From Palsa-504 sp050011155 (GTDB taxonomy: Bacteria > Actinomycetota > Actinomycetes > Streptosporangiales > Streptosporangiaceae): a stretch of 64,000 nucleotides of DNA. Each line of letters opens with the position of its first letter. Position 1 is the first letter of the stretch. The notes beneath the pieces were generated by a model that saw only the letters and a list, made by a program, of their open reading frames with translations, did no database searches and was not told the DNA's origin. The stretch is from positions 1 through 64,000 of the forward strand of contig JBEKJP010000012.1 of the NCBI GenBank assembly GCA_050011155.1, read 5' to 3'. The position numbers and the translations under genes are program-made. This document shows positions 18,061 through 26,114 of this stretch, one piece after another.

Positions 18061-19305
18061 CTAAACCGTGCCCTGTACGGAAGAGCCGGTGATGAGATCC
18101 TTCGGCAGCGCCTGGTCGTGGCCGAGATCGGCGAAGAACTGCTTGGCCGCGGTGGCGTTCCACTCCACCACCGACCCGACGGCCGTGTTCGCGAACTGGC
18201 CGAACGGCACCGTGGTGGTCACCGGATTCCGCAGCGCGAACGCGACGGAGACCAGCTGCGACAGGCCGGTGCTCTGGTCGATCGAGATCGCGCCGGCCGC
18301 GCCGTTGGCCGCCGGGACGATCGCGAACGGGTTGGCCAGCGTGCCGGCTGACGTCATCTTGGACAAGATGCCCTTGAGCAGGACCCGCTGGTCCTGCTCG
18401 CGCTGCAGGTCGCCCTCGGCGAACGCGCGGGTGCGCACGAAACCGAGCGCCTGGTCGCCGTTGAGCGTCTGGCAGCCCGCCTTGAGGTTGAGGCCGGCCT
18501 TCGGGTCCTTCATCGGCTCCTTGAGGCACATCTGCACGCCGCCGACGTCGTTGACCACGGTGACCAGGCCGCCGAAGCCGATGCCCATGTAATGGTTGAT
18601 GGGCAGGCCGGTGGCGTTCTGCACGGTCTGCACCAGCAGCTTCGGGCCGCCGAAATCGAAGGCCGCGTTGAGCTTGTTGTAGCCGTGCCCCGGTATCGGC
18701 ACATAGGAGTCGCGCGGCAGGCTGACCAGCGTCGGCCTGGTCCCGTTGGCTGGCACGTGCAGCAGCATGATCGTGTCGGACCGCTGGCCGCTGATGTCGT
18801 GCCCCAGAGCCAGCTGGTTCTCTTCCTTCGTGTTCAGCCCGGCGCGGCTGTCGGACCCTGTGATCAGCCAGTTCGTGCCAGCCGAGGTGAACGACGTCGG
18901 GACCAGCGCGTCGACCTTGGTCAGCTTGGAGCTCACGCTGAAGTAGACGGCCACGGCGGCCACCACGATCAGGACCACCAGGCCCGCCAGGATGGCCAGC
19001 AGGCGCCGCGGCCGCAGCCAGCCCCGCGACCCCCGCCGGCCTGGCGGCCGGTACCCGCCCCCGCCGCCAGCGCCCGAGCGCGACGGCGGCTGCGAGGGCC
19101 ATGCGGCCTGGTCCGGCCCGGCGGCGTGTCCAGCCCCCGCGTCACGGCCCGGCGCATACCAGCCGCCGCCCGGCGCGCCCTGCCCCCGTGAGCCGTCGCC
19201 CGGCGCCCCCGGACCCTGCTGCCGCGGCGTGAAGCTCGGCTGCCGCCCCGCCCCGCCCGGCTGATCCGGCTCGTCGTCGTACCACCCGCGCCAGTCGTTA
19301 CTCAT
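18061..19305 (-). CDS. LytR-CpsA-Psr (LCP) family cell-wall glycopolymer transferase
   Basis: LCP enzymes attach secondary polymers (teichoic acids, arabinogalactan, capsule) to peptidoglycan from lipid-linked precursors. This 414-residue protein has a Gly/Pro-rich cytosolic tail (to about 120), one transmembrane helix, and the LCP domain. It contains the signature ITGSDSRAGLN, the Arg-rich pyrophosphate-binding motif DTIMLLHVP and SLPRDSYV, and a later FVRTRAFAEGDLQREQDQR block. The catalytic domain is therefore extracellular. ATG 19305 is chosen because the sequence downstream of it (MSNDWRGWYDDEPD) resembles actinobacterial homologues; upstream in-frame codons lack support. Confidence 0.92.
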   Translation of the reverse strand: MSNDWRGWYDDEPDQPGGAGRQPSFTPRQQGPGAPGDGSRGQGAPGGGWYAPGRDAGAGHAAGPDQAAWPSQPPSRSGAGGGGGYRPPGRRGSRGWLRPRRLLAILAGLVVLIVVAAVAVYFSVSSKLTKVDALVPTSFTSAGTNWLITGSDSRAGLNTKEENQLALGHDISGQRSDTIMLLHVPANGTRPTLVSLPRDSYVPIPGHGYNKLNAAFDFGGPKLLVQTVQNATGLPINHYMGIGFGGLVTVVNDVGGVQMCLKEPMKDPKAGLNLKAGCQTLNGDQALGFVRTRAFAEGDLQREQDQRVLLKGILSKMTSAGTLANPFAIVPAANGAAGAISIDQSTGLSQLVSVAFALRNPVTTTVPFGQFANTAVGSVVEWNATAAKQFFADLGHDQALPKDLITGSSVQGTV

Positions 19306-19422
19306 CGCAGCCCCCAGACCGTACGTCGGCACCATCGGCCAGACCGGCAGAGACGGAAGATCCCGTGAACACGGAGTCGATGCTATTAGCAAAAGGGGGC
19401 GATCTAGTCAACCCTGGAGGTT

Positions 19423-19460
19423 AACGGCCGGAAATCCAGATTCCTGGATTTCCGGCCGTT
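19423..19460 (-). terminator. 17-bp perfect hairpin after tRNA-His
   Basis: A perfect 17-bp stem with a 4-nt loop (stem tips AACGGCCGG and CCGGCCGTT) seven bases beyond the tRNA 3' end. It lacks a clear U tract, as is common for actinobacterial terminators. It insulates the LCP gene from the tRNA transcript. Confidence 0.75.
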
Positions 19461-19466
19461 CTCACG

Positions 19467-19543
19467 TGGGGTGAGCGAGGGGACTTGAACCCCCGGCATC
19501 CAGGACCACAACCTGGCGCTCTACCAGCTGAGCTACGCCCACC
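19467..19543 (-). tRNA. tRNA-His (anticodon GTG)
   Basis: Minus-strand cloverleaf with acceptor GTGGGCG/CGCTCAC, anticodon GTG in TTGTGGT, T loop TTCAAGT and encoded CCA. The extra G(-1) opposite C73 that identifies tRNA-His is present at 19543. Confidence 0.95.
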
Positions 19544-19645
19544 ATCGTCACCTGACTGTCAAGCCGGGCGACATCAGAACGCGCGCTGTCCAAGAGGGCA
19601 CCGCGCGGCTGCTTAAGAGTATAGCGGTCCCCGGGCCTGCGTGCG

Positions 19646-20275
19646 TCACGTGCCGGAAGCACCCGGGGTGCCGTGGCCGGCCGGCTCGGCGTACCGCGCG
19701 GCGATCTCGCGCGCGGTGGCGGAATCGGGGCCGGGCTGCGGCACGAACAGCGCTTCCCGGTAGTAGCGCAGTTCCTGCACGCTCTCCCTGATGTCCGCCA
19801 GCGCCCGGTGACCGCCGTGCTTGGCGGGCGAGGCGAAGTAGGCCCGCGGGAACCAGCGCCGGGCCAGTTCCTTGATGCTGGACACGTCGACCATCCGGTA
19901 GTGCAGGTAGTCGTCGAGCTCGGGCATGTCCCGCGCGATGAACCAGCGGTCGGTGGCGATCGAGTTGCCGCACAGCGGAACCTTCTTCGCCTCGGTGACG
20001 TGCCCGCGCACGTAGTCGAGCACCAACTCGGCCGCCTCGGTCACCGTGATCCCGCCCGGTAGCTCGTCGAGCAGCCCGGAGGCGGTGTGCATCTCACGGA
20101 CCACGTCCGGCATCGTCTCCAGCGCTTCGGCTGGCGGCTTGATGATCAGATCGACGCCCTCGTCCAGCAGGTTGAGCTCGCCGTCGGTCACCAGGCACGC
20201 GATCTCGACGAGGGCATCTCGTTCGATGTCGAGCCCCGTCATCTCACAGTCGATCCACACGAGCCGGTCGTTCAT
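19646..20275 (-). CDS. orn: Oligoribonuclease (DEDDh 3'-5' exoribonuclease)
   Basis: Degrades 2-5 nt RNAs, including the pGpG product of cyclic di-GMP breakdown, to nucleotides in the cytosol. The 209-residue protein begins MNDRLVWIDCEMTGLDIERD, which holds the first Asp and Glu of the DEDDh set. Further hallmarks are LCGNSIATDRWFI and HRALADIRESVQELRYYRE, carrying the remaining acidic residues and catalytic His. Two GTG codons lie just upstream in frame (20281 and 20278). It is followed by tRNA-His on the same strand. Confidence 0.95.
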   Translation of the reverse strand: MNDRLVWIDCEMTGLDIERDALVEIACLVTDGELNLLDEGVDLIIKPPAEALETMPDVVREMHTASGLLDELPGGITVTEAAELVLDYVRGHVTEAKKVPLCGNSIATDRWFIARDMPELDDYLHYRMVDVSSIKELARRWFPRAYFASPAKHGGHRALADIRESVQELRYYREALFVPQPGPDSATAREIAARYAEPAGHGTPGASGT

Positions 20276-20463
20276 CACCACAGCTTATTGCTTCGAGCGC
20301 CGTGCACCGCTAGCAGAAAACCTTTTTAGCTAAACGAACCGTCCTCTGCTGTCCCCACTCGCCTCCGGGCGCCCGCAGTCGGCTCCTTCTTCGTCGTTCG
20401 TCGCATGCTCCTCGCGCCTGGGGTGGGTTGGGGGAGGGCAGAGTCCAGTCGCCGGCGCGCCAG

Positions 20464-20499
20464 CGTGACTCCCGGGTATCGCGGTGCCTGGGAGTCACG
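20464..20499. repeat. 10-bp perfect inverted repeat
   Basis: CGTGACTCCC (20464-20473) pairs with GGGAGTCACG (20490-20499) across a 16-nt loop. Confidence 0.85.
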
Positions 20500-20529
20500 T
20501 GGTGCGGCGTCCCTGGCCGACAACGGGGC

Positions 20530-20595
20530 GGATCCGGGTTACGGGGTGGATTCGGTACCCCCCAGGATCCCGGATCGGACCGGTAACCCGGATCC
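20530..20595. repeat. 13-bp perfect inverted repeat
   Basis: GGATCCGGGTTAC (20530-20542) pairs with GTAACCCGGATCC (20583-20595). The 40-bp spacer contains further GGATCC/CCGGATC-like sequence. Confidence 0.85.
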
Positions 20596-20782
20596 ACCCT
20601 GCTAACTTCCAGCTGGGCGGATAAGTTTGCGCCTGATGTGGCGGATGGTTCTCTCGCGGCTGCTGCGGCCGTCGTGGGACCGCACCGATGGCACATCGGG
20701 TCACATGGAGCAGCACCGATGGCCCATCGGGCCCGGACGCGCCGGTGACCGAGCGCCTACCCGCGTGCCTGAGCACTCACAT

Positions 20783-20815
20783 CTGGGACACCAGCGCCCC
20801 CTGGGACACCAGCGC
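20783..20815. repeat. 15-bp direct repeat, 18-bp period
   Basis: CTGGGACACCAGCGC occurs at 20783-20797 and again at 20801-20815. Confidence 0.85.
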
Positions 20816-20858
20816 TTGCCAGGGCACCGAGGCGCCGAGGCACCGGGAGCGCGAGAGG

Positions 20859-21545
20859 CTAGACCGCGGCGGCGCTCAGGCCGGAGATCTCGTGGGTGGT
20901 CAGCCGGATGGGGGATCCGCTGGTGCAGATGGGTTCGTGCAGGTCCCGCGCGAGGCTGACGTCCATCCCGGTGAGGTGCTCGATGTCGATGCCGCCGGGG
21001 CCGAGGTTGTTGCACTCGGGGACCTGGGAGGCGCCGAAATGGCCGCCGCGCGCCCACAGGGCCCGGCTGCGGGGCCGGGCCAGCTGGCGGTAAGGGGCAG
21101 GCTGGCCGGCCGGCCAGCGCCGTGGGATCTGCCACGAGTCGAGCCAGCTGAGGATGGAGGCCAGCCCGATCATCTGGAAGCTGGTGAAGGGTTCCCGGGG
21201 CGAGCCGAGCACCCCGATCTGCACGCACAGCCGGCCCTCGCGGTTGACGCTCGCGGGCCGGGACAGCCGCCGGTCCGGCTCGTAGTCCAGGTACTCGGGC
21301 ATGCCCAGCGCGCAGCCAGCCCGGACGATCGGCAGCAGTTGCGCGATGTCACCCGTCAGCGGATCCCACACCAGGTGAGGAGGCCGGTCCTCCTGGTTCA
21401 GCCGCTGCGCGGCCGACCAGACAGAAACGGTGTGCGCATCGGCGCCTAGCGTCAGCCAGACCACCCGCGGTGCCCCGCCCCCCAGCTGTCCCCCGTCGAC
21501 CCGGGCCCGGATGCATCTGGCGCCCGGCATCCACGCGTCAGCCAC
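20859..21545 (-). CDS. Peptidoglycan-recognition/amidase-like protein (tentative)
   Basis: 228 residues from GTG 21545, preceded by GGGAGG at good spacing. I place it tentatively in the PGRP/amidase fold. The segment LVWDPLTGDIAQLLP, then RLCVQIGVLG, and near the end ARGGHFGASQVPE resemble the core and zinc-site region of such proteins (amidases end ..GH.QVP.N.H.DPG). The usual His after QVPE is missing (it reads CNNLGPG), so lytic activity is doubtful. No signal peptide or membrane helix is visible. It could be a cytosolic binding protein or an endolysin relic. The neighbourhood gives no functional clue. Confidence 0.55.
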   Translation of the reverse strand: MADAWMPGARCIRARVDGGQLGGGAPRVVWLTLGADAHTVSVWSAAQRLNQEDRPPHLVWDPLTGDIAQLLPIVRAGCALGMPEYLDYEPDRRLSRPASVNREGRLCVQIGVLGSPREPFTSFQMIGLASILSWLDSWQIPRRWPAGQPAPYRQLARPRSRALWARGGHFGASQVPECNNLGPGGIDIEHLTGMDVSLARDLHEPICTSGSPIRLTTHEISGLSAAAV

Positions 21546-21798
21546 AGGGTTCCCTCCCAGCCTCAGACGGTCTAGACCTTCTAGCTCCCTTTCACCTACT
21601 TACGTCACCATTCAGGAATAGTCCAGAGGCGCGACGTTAAGAATTTCCGCAGCATCCGTTCAGCGATTCGGTAGGTCACGCCCGTGACCAGCGCTTGTCC
21701 CGGGATCCCGGACGCGCCGCGGCTAGCCGCCTGGACCAGCGCGAGCTACCTGAAGCGGGAGGGATTCGGCCGCGACCGCGGGATCGCGGTGTGCCGGG

Positions 21799-21958
21799 CT
21801 GGCCCCCGTGGGGGCCAGCCGAACACCAGCAAATCGACGGGCCCCGGCGCCCCGCTCACGCCGGGCAGAGCCCGGCGCCCCGCTCTCGCCGGGCCTGCCG
21901 CTCGGCTTCCGCCTGCCGAGCTTGCAGAGGTCCGGCGCCCCGCTTACGCCGGACCTCT
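21799..21958. repeat. Array of five hairpins, three with the same loop
   Basis: CTGGCCCC-CGTG-GGGGCCAG lies at about 21799-21818. CCCGGCG/CGCCGGG stems lie at 21843-21865 and 21871-21893. CTCGGC/GCCGAG lies at 21901-21920. A 12-bp stem AGAGGTCCGGCG/CGCCGGACCTCT lies at 21926-21958. The second, third and fifth hairpins share the 9-nt loop CCCCGCT plus two variable bases. The array lies just past the stop of the DapA-like gene and may act as its terminator, but it also looks like an extragenic palindromic repeat. Confidence 0.8.
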
Positions 21959-21990
21959 ACACAAGACGACGCGTTACCCCCGCCGCGGGT

Positions 21991-22854
21991 TCACGCCCCG
22001 GCCGGTAACGAACGGGTAACTGTGGAAAGCGCGGCCACTTCGGCGTCGATCGCGGCGGCTACCTGCGGATCCGGCGGGTCCACGGTCATCCGGGCCGTCG
22101 TCCCCGCCAGTCCGCGCGCCGCCAGCGCGTGCTTGATCCGGCCGACGCTGGCCCCGAGCGCGACGATCCGGTCTAGCCGCTCCTGCAGCGCCGGGTCCTT
22201 GACCAGCGCGGCGTACAGTTCCGGGTAGCCCGAACTCCGCCCGGAGATCACGCCCTCCCCGCCGGCCCGTGTGACGGCCCAGGGGTCGGCGTCGTTACCC
22301 GAGAACATCCGCAAGCCGGGCGCGGCCGCGACGTATTCGGCCAGGCCGGCCGAGGCGGACCCGCTGAGCTTGGCGCCGGCTAGCGACGCCGCCTGCGCCG
22401 CCTCGGCAAGCAGGGAGGGGGAGACAGAGAGCCCGGTCCGTTCGGGAAAAATGTAGGCGTAGAGCTCGGTCTCGGGCGCGGCCTCGCGTACGGACCTGTA
22501 GTGGGTCACGAGCTCATCGGGGCGGGCCGGCAGGTAATAGGGCGTGATGGCGGCGATGCGCCGGGCGCCGAGCGCGACCGCCGCCCGGGCCAGCCGGGCC
22601 GCGTGCCTGGCGTCCGGCGCGCCGATGTGCGCGATGACGCGGTCCGGTCCGGCCTCGGCCAGCGCCTGCTCGATCAGCCACAGCCGCTCGGTGTCCTCGA
22701 GCGCGGGGAACTCGCCGGTGGTGCCGGCCACGAGCATGCCGTCGAGCAGCCCGCCGATGAGCTTGTACAGCGCGCGGTTGGCGTCCCGGTCCAGTTCGCC
22801 ATCCGGGCCGAACAGGGTCGGGACCGCGGCCAGGACGACCGGTCGCCGGCTCAC
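21991..22854 (-). CDS. DapA/NAL-superfamily aldolase
   Basis: Class I aldolase of the dihydrodipicolinate synthase / N-acetylneuraminate lyase superfamily; 287 residues from GTG 22854. It has the substrate carboxylate loop GTTGE, the Tyr of LYAYIFPERTG and the Schiff-base Lys in AKLSGS. Divergence from true DapA suggests a sugar-acid or keto-acid aldolase rather than lysine biosynthesis (inference). The start overlaps the stop of the upstream membrane-protein gene by four bases, giving a two-gene operon on the minus strand. The substrate is unknown. Confidence 0.85.
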   Translation of the reverse strand: MSRRPVVLAAVPTLFGPDGELDRDANRALYKLIGGLLDGMLVAGTTGEFPALEDTERLWLIEQALAEAGPDRVIAHIGAPDARHAARLARAAVALGARRIAAITPYYLPARPDELVTHYRSVREAAPETELYAYIFPERTGLSVSPSLLAEAAQAASLAGAKLSGSASAGLAEYVAAAPGLRMFSGNDADPWAVTRAGGEGVISGRSSGYPELYAALVKDPALQERLDRIVALGASVGRIKHALAARGLAGTTARMTVDPPDPQVAAAIDAEVAALSTVTRSLPAGA

Positions 22855-23357
22855 ACGAACTGCCGCGGCTTGAAGAAGTCGCTCGACTCCCGGCGCCAGA
22901 GCAAGATGATCGCACCGAGCCCGATGATCCACGTCACCGCCGTGAACACCAGGCCGAGCACCGATGGGTCGTTCAGCACGCTGAACAGGCTCAGGGTTTC
23001 CAGCAGGAAGAACACGCTCGAGGTGATCCGGGCCCAGTTCTTCCCCTGGCCGTTGGCCCGCGCCATCCACAGCCACAGCACCGCACCGATCAGGCCGAAG
23101 ACGACGGCTAGCGCTATGCCCAGGTTGAAGGTCTGGTTGACCTGACTCGCGGTCAGGGAGGGGTGGTCCTTCTTGAGCGCGGCCTTGCTGCTAGCGACGT
23201 TGGACAGCGGGAGGATCAGCGAGACGATCAGGCTGACCGTGCTGACGGCCGCTCCCGCGTACATGAGCTTGACCGCCTTCTGTATCGAAGGCGGTGCCTC
23301 GCCGCGCTCCGGTTCGACGGACTTGCCGCTCGACGGATAGGGCTGGTACCCGGACAT
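22851..23357 (-). CDS. Small four-helix membrane protein
   Basis: 168 residues. A Pro/Ser/Tyr-rich cytosolic N-terminus (MSGYQPYPSSGK) is followed by four predicted membrane helices, at about 30-52, 75-95, 108-125 and 133-152, ending with a charged tail. It resembles actinobacterial hypothetical membrane proteins of the same layout, but I cannot assign a function. Translationally coupled to the DapA-family aldolase. Confidence 0.8.
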   Translation of the reverse strand: MSGYQPYPSSGKSVEPERGEAPPSIQKAVKLMYAGAAVSTVSLIVSLILPLSNVASSKAALKKDHPSLTASQVNQTFNLGIALAVVFGLIGAVLWLWMARANGQGKNWARITSSVFFLLETLSLFSVLNDPSVLGLVFTAVTWIIGLGAIILLWRRESSDFFKPRQFV

Positions 23358-23479
23358 GGCGACCCCTGCTCGGCTGAAGATACCTGGCGGACCCGCGGTC
23401 CCGCGCTGATTTACAGAGCTTAGTAGCTCAGCCCCATGCGGGCTATTCGGCTCCTCGGGTTCGGTGATACTGAAAAGCG

Positions 23480-24289
23480 ATGACGGACGATATCTCGACT
23501 AGCCCCCCGGCCCAGGCTCGCGCCGACCTCGCGCCGCCACCGCCGCGGCTGCAGCGCTGGGAGATCGTCGCCGTCTTCGCCGTCTCGCTCGGCGCCAGCG
23601 GCCTGTACGCGCTGGTCTCGCTCATCGGCTCACTGACGGCGAAGCAGACGCTCAGCAAGCAGACCGCCACCCTCAACGGCTCGCTGGCTCCCGGCCGCCC
23701 GCTGCTCGACCTGGTCTTGCAGTTGCTGAACATCACCTTGTCGCTGGCTCCGGTGCTGCTGGTCTTCTACCTGCTGGCCCGGGCCGGGGAGCGGCCGTCC
23801 TCGATCGGGGTGGACGCCAAGGAGCCGGGCCGGGACCTGGCCCGCGGCGCCGTGCTGGCCGCGCTCATCGGCGGCAGCGGCCTGGTCCTGTACCTGATCG
23901 CCTTCCACATCGGCGTCGAGCTGAACGTGGTGGCGGAGAGTCTGCCGGATATCTGGTGGCGGTTCCCGGTGCTGATCCTGTCCGCGGCGCAGAACGCCAC
24001 CGTGGAAGAGGTCATCGTCGTCGGGTACCTGCTGAGCAGGCTGGACAAGCTCGGCGTGCGGCCATCCCGGGCGATTGCCCTGAGCGCGGTGATCCGCGGC
24101 TCCTACCACCTGTACCAGGGGGTGGGCGGGTTCGTCGGCAACGCCGTCATGGGCCTGATCTTCGGGTACCTCTACCGCCGCTGGGGCCGGGTGATGCCGC
24201 TGCTCATCGCGCACTTCCTGATCGACGCGGTGACCTTCGTCGGCTACGCCCTGCTGGCCGGCCACGTGTCCTGGCTGCCGAAACCGTAA
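23480..24289 (+). CDS. CPBP-family intramembrane metalloprotease
   Basis: 269 residues with about seven membrane helices. The CPBP (Abi/Rce1-like) motifs are in order: the di-glutamate VEEVIVVGYL (about 174-183), the His motif RGSYHLYQG, and a C-terminal HFLIDAV. In this subclass the EExxxR arginine is replaced, as in other actinobacterial members. Proteins of this family cleave membrane or prenylated substrates, or protect against bacteriocins. The substrate is not predictable. The stop is followed 27 bases later by a second membrane protease gene on the same strand, suggesting cotranscription. Confidence 0.88.
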   Translation: MTDDISTSPPAQARADLAPPPPRLQRWEIVAVFAVSLGASGLYALVSLIGSLTAKQTLSKQTATLNGSLAPGRPLLDLVLQLLNITLSLAPVLLVFYLLARAGERPSSIGVDAKEPGRDLARGAVLAALIGGSGLVLYLIAFHIGVELNVVAESLPDIWWRFPVLILSAAQNATVEEVIVVGYLLSRLDKLGVRPSRAIALSAVIRGSYHLYQGVGGFVGNAVMGLIFGYLYRRWGRVMPLLIAHFLIDAVTFVGYALLAGHVSWLPKP

Positions 24290-24306
24290 GCTGCCGAAAC
24301 CGTAAG
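24275..24306 (+). repeat. 16-bp tandem duplication at a stop codon / ribosome-binding site
   Basis: CTGCCGAAACCGTAAG is repeated perfectly. The first copy supplies the TAA stop of the CPBP gene; the second supplies the AAGGAG (24303-24308) of the next gene. Confidence 0.92.
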
Positions 24307-24316
24307 GAGTCCGACC

Positions 24317-25042
24317 GTGCACGTGATCGCGGTGCTGTGGGACCGGGTATCAGGCACCCAGCCGCTGCCGGCTGCCTGGGTGATCGGCCTGACTGGCCTG
24401 GTGGCGCTGGTCGTCGTGCTGAACACGCAGGTCTGGCGGCTGGCCGGGAAGGTCATCACGATCGCGCACGAGGGCGGCCACGCGCTGGTGTCGGTGCTGT
24501 CCGGGCGGCGCCTGGACGGCATCAGGCTGCACTCCGACAGCTCGGGCGTGACCTACTCGCGCGGCCGGCCGGCCGGGGCCGGCCTGGTCCTCACCGCGGC
24601 GGCGGGCTACATCATGCCGTCCCTGCTCGGCGCGGGCGCGGCCTGGCTGCTGGCGGCCGGTCACCTGACCGCGATGCTCTGGCTGGCCCTGGTCCTGCTG
24701 GCCGCGACGTTCCTGGCCATCCGCAACCTCTACGGCGCGGTGGCGGTGCTGGTCACCGCGGGCGCCGTGTTCGCGGTCAGCTACTACGCCAGTGCCGCCG
24801 TGCAGGGCGGGTTCGCCTACCTGGCGGCCTGGTTCCTGCTGTTCGGCGGGGTGCGCCCGGTGTTCGAGCTCGTCCGCGGGCGTCGTCAGCGGTGGGCGCG
24901 CGGTTCTGACGCCGAGCAGCTGGCGCGCCTGACGGGCGCCCCAGCCGGCCTCTGGATCACGCTGTTCGTGCTGGTCACGCTGGGTGCTCTGGTCGGCGGC
25001 GGCTACCTGCTGGCCCCGCCCGGCTGGCCCCCGGTGTCCTGA
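24317..25042 (+). CDS. M50-family membrane metalloprotease (B-exosortase-like M50B)
   Basis: 241 residues from GTG 24317, with AAGGAG eight bases upstream. Helix 2 contains the zinc motif HEGGH, typical of M50B peptidases, followed by five or so further hydrophobic helices. No PDZ domain is present, and the third zinc ligand (usually an Asp in a later helix) cannot be identified with confidence, so activity is uncertain. Many actinobacteria carry such short M50 proteins of unknown role. Paired with the CPBP protease. Confidence 0.82.
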   Translation: MHVIAVLWDRVSGTQPLPAAWVIGLTGLVALVVVLNTQVWRLAGKVITIAHEGGHALVSVLSGRRLDGIRLHSDSSGVTYSRGRPAGAGLVLTAAAGYIMPSLLGAGAAWLLAAGHLTAMLWLALVLLAATFLAIRNLYGAVAVLVTAGAVFAVSYYASAAVQGGFAYLAAWFLLFGGVRPVFELVRGRRQRWARGSDAEQLARLTGAPAGLWITLFVLVTLGALVGGGYLLAPPGWPPVS

Positions 25043-25186
25043 CCCGACCGCCTGGCTGGCCCGGCGTTTTCTGACGCGTCAGCCAGCCGGTTTCGCGGCC
25101 CGGCGGGTCCGGCTGCAATCGCTTGCTCCGAAGGGCTGGCGGAAGGCCGTTATGTCGCTATTATTTCGCAGGTAGGTTGAATTTCG

Positions 25187-25216
25187 TTGACGGTATACGA
25201 GAAACACCGTTATCAT
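25187..25216 (+). promoter_or_regulatory. Sigma-70-like promoter with overlapping palindrome, before the IclR gene
   Basis: TTGACG (25187-25192), an 18-bp spacer and TATCAT (25211-25216). ACGGT and ACCGT arms inside the spacer form an inverted repeat that could be an autoregulatory operator. Confidence 0.6.
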
Positions 25217-25254
25217 CACCCGATAGTAAAGTTCTGACTACCCGAGAAGGGGCG

Positions 25255-26040
25255 ATGGCCAGGGCCTCCGCGGTCAAGATGCCTCCGGAGGCGAACGCCG
25301 CGCACGGGTGTGAGGGCGCACGCCGCGTCCTCGCCCTGATGCTCACGTTCTCCTCCGACGAGCACACCCTCACCGCCCGTCAGCTCGCCGAACGCACCGG
25401 GATCGCGCTGCCGAGCGTGTATCGCTACATCACGCTGCTGCGCGAGACCGGGCTGCTGGCCGGCGACGAACGGGGCAGTTACCGCCTCTCCGCCCGGCTC
25501 ATCGGCCTGGCCCGCGCGGCCGAGGTCGCCGAGAGCATCATCGACGTGGCCGATCCCGTGATGCGCGAGCTGAACGAGCAGACCGGCGAGACCGTCATCC
25601 TGGTCCGGCTCATCGGCCGGTCGGCGGTGTGCGTCCACCGGGTCGAGTCGGAGCAGCAGCTGCGCATCTCGTTCGAAGCCGGCCAGCCGCTCCCGCTCGA
25701 TCGCGGCGCCAGCGCCCGGCTGCTGCTGGCCAGCCTGGCGCCCGGCGTCCGGCGGGAGTACCTGGCCCCGGTGGCCGAGCGAGATCCCGAGGCCGCCGCG
25801 CTGCTCGAGAAGAAGATCGTCCTGGCTGGTCAGCAGGGCTACGCGACCAGCGAGGAGGAGATCCACAAGGGAGTCTGGGCCGCCGCGACCCAGGTGATGC
25901 ACGGCAAGCGGATGGTGGCCGTCCTTACCGTGCCGTACCCGCTGGTCCGGGCGCCCATCGAGCAGCGGGCGCAGCTGCTGGGCCGGGTCCGGGCCTCGGC
26001 CCGGGCCATCGAGAACGGCCTGCGCCTGGCCCGGCGCTGA
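25255..26040 (+). CDS. IclR-family transcriptional regulator
   Basis: 261 residues from ATG 25255, with AGAAGGGG just upstream. The N-terminal winged helix has TARQLAERTGIALPSVYRYI as its recognition region. The C-terminal effector domain (about 85-255) shows the family pattern, including SEEEIHKGVWAAATQV and the later ALTVPYP-like strand (VLTVPYP). A promoter with an overlapping palindrome lies upstream. The amidase gene begins 75 bp downstream in the same direction and is a likely member of its regulon (inference from position only). Confidence 0.92.
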   Translation: MARASAVKMPPEANAAHGCEGARRVLALMLTFSSDEHTLTARQLAERTGIALPSVYRYITLLRETGLLAGDERGSYRLSARLIGLARAAEVAESIIDVADPVMRELNEQTGETVILVRLIGRSAVCVHRVESEQQLRISFEAGQPLPLDRGASARLLLASLAPGVRREYLAPVAERDPEAAALLEKKIVLAGQQGYATSEEEIHKGVWAAATQVMHGKRMVAVLTVPYPLVRAPIEQRAQLLGRVRASARAIENGLRLARR

Positions 26041-26114
26041 GGCGGGCCGTTACGACCTCGTGACAACCTCTCCGGGCTTTCAGTGCTCGCTGGTTTCAAC
26101 GTTATCCTGCCCGC

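Larger units (their letters stand above)
20276..20858. other. 583-bp intergenic region rich in inverted and direct repeats
   Basis: No credible gene is seen. The stretch upstream of orn holds two long inverted repeats, two short CCGATG/CATCGG hairpins (near 20682 and 20715) and a pair of 15-bp direct repeats (20783 and 20801). The orn promoter should lie at its left end, where the sequence is A/T-rich (about 20310-20340). Confidence 0.6.
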
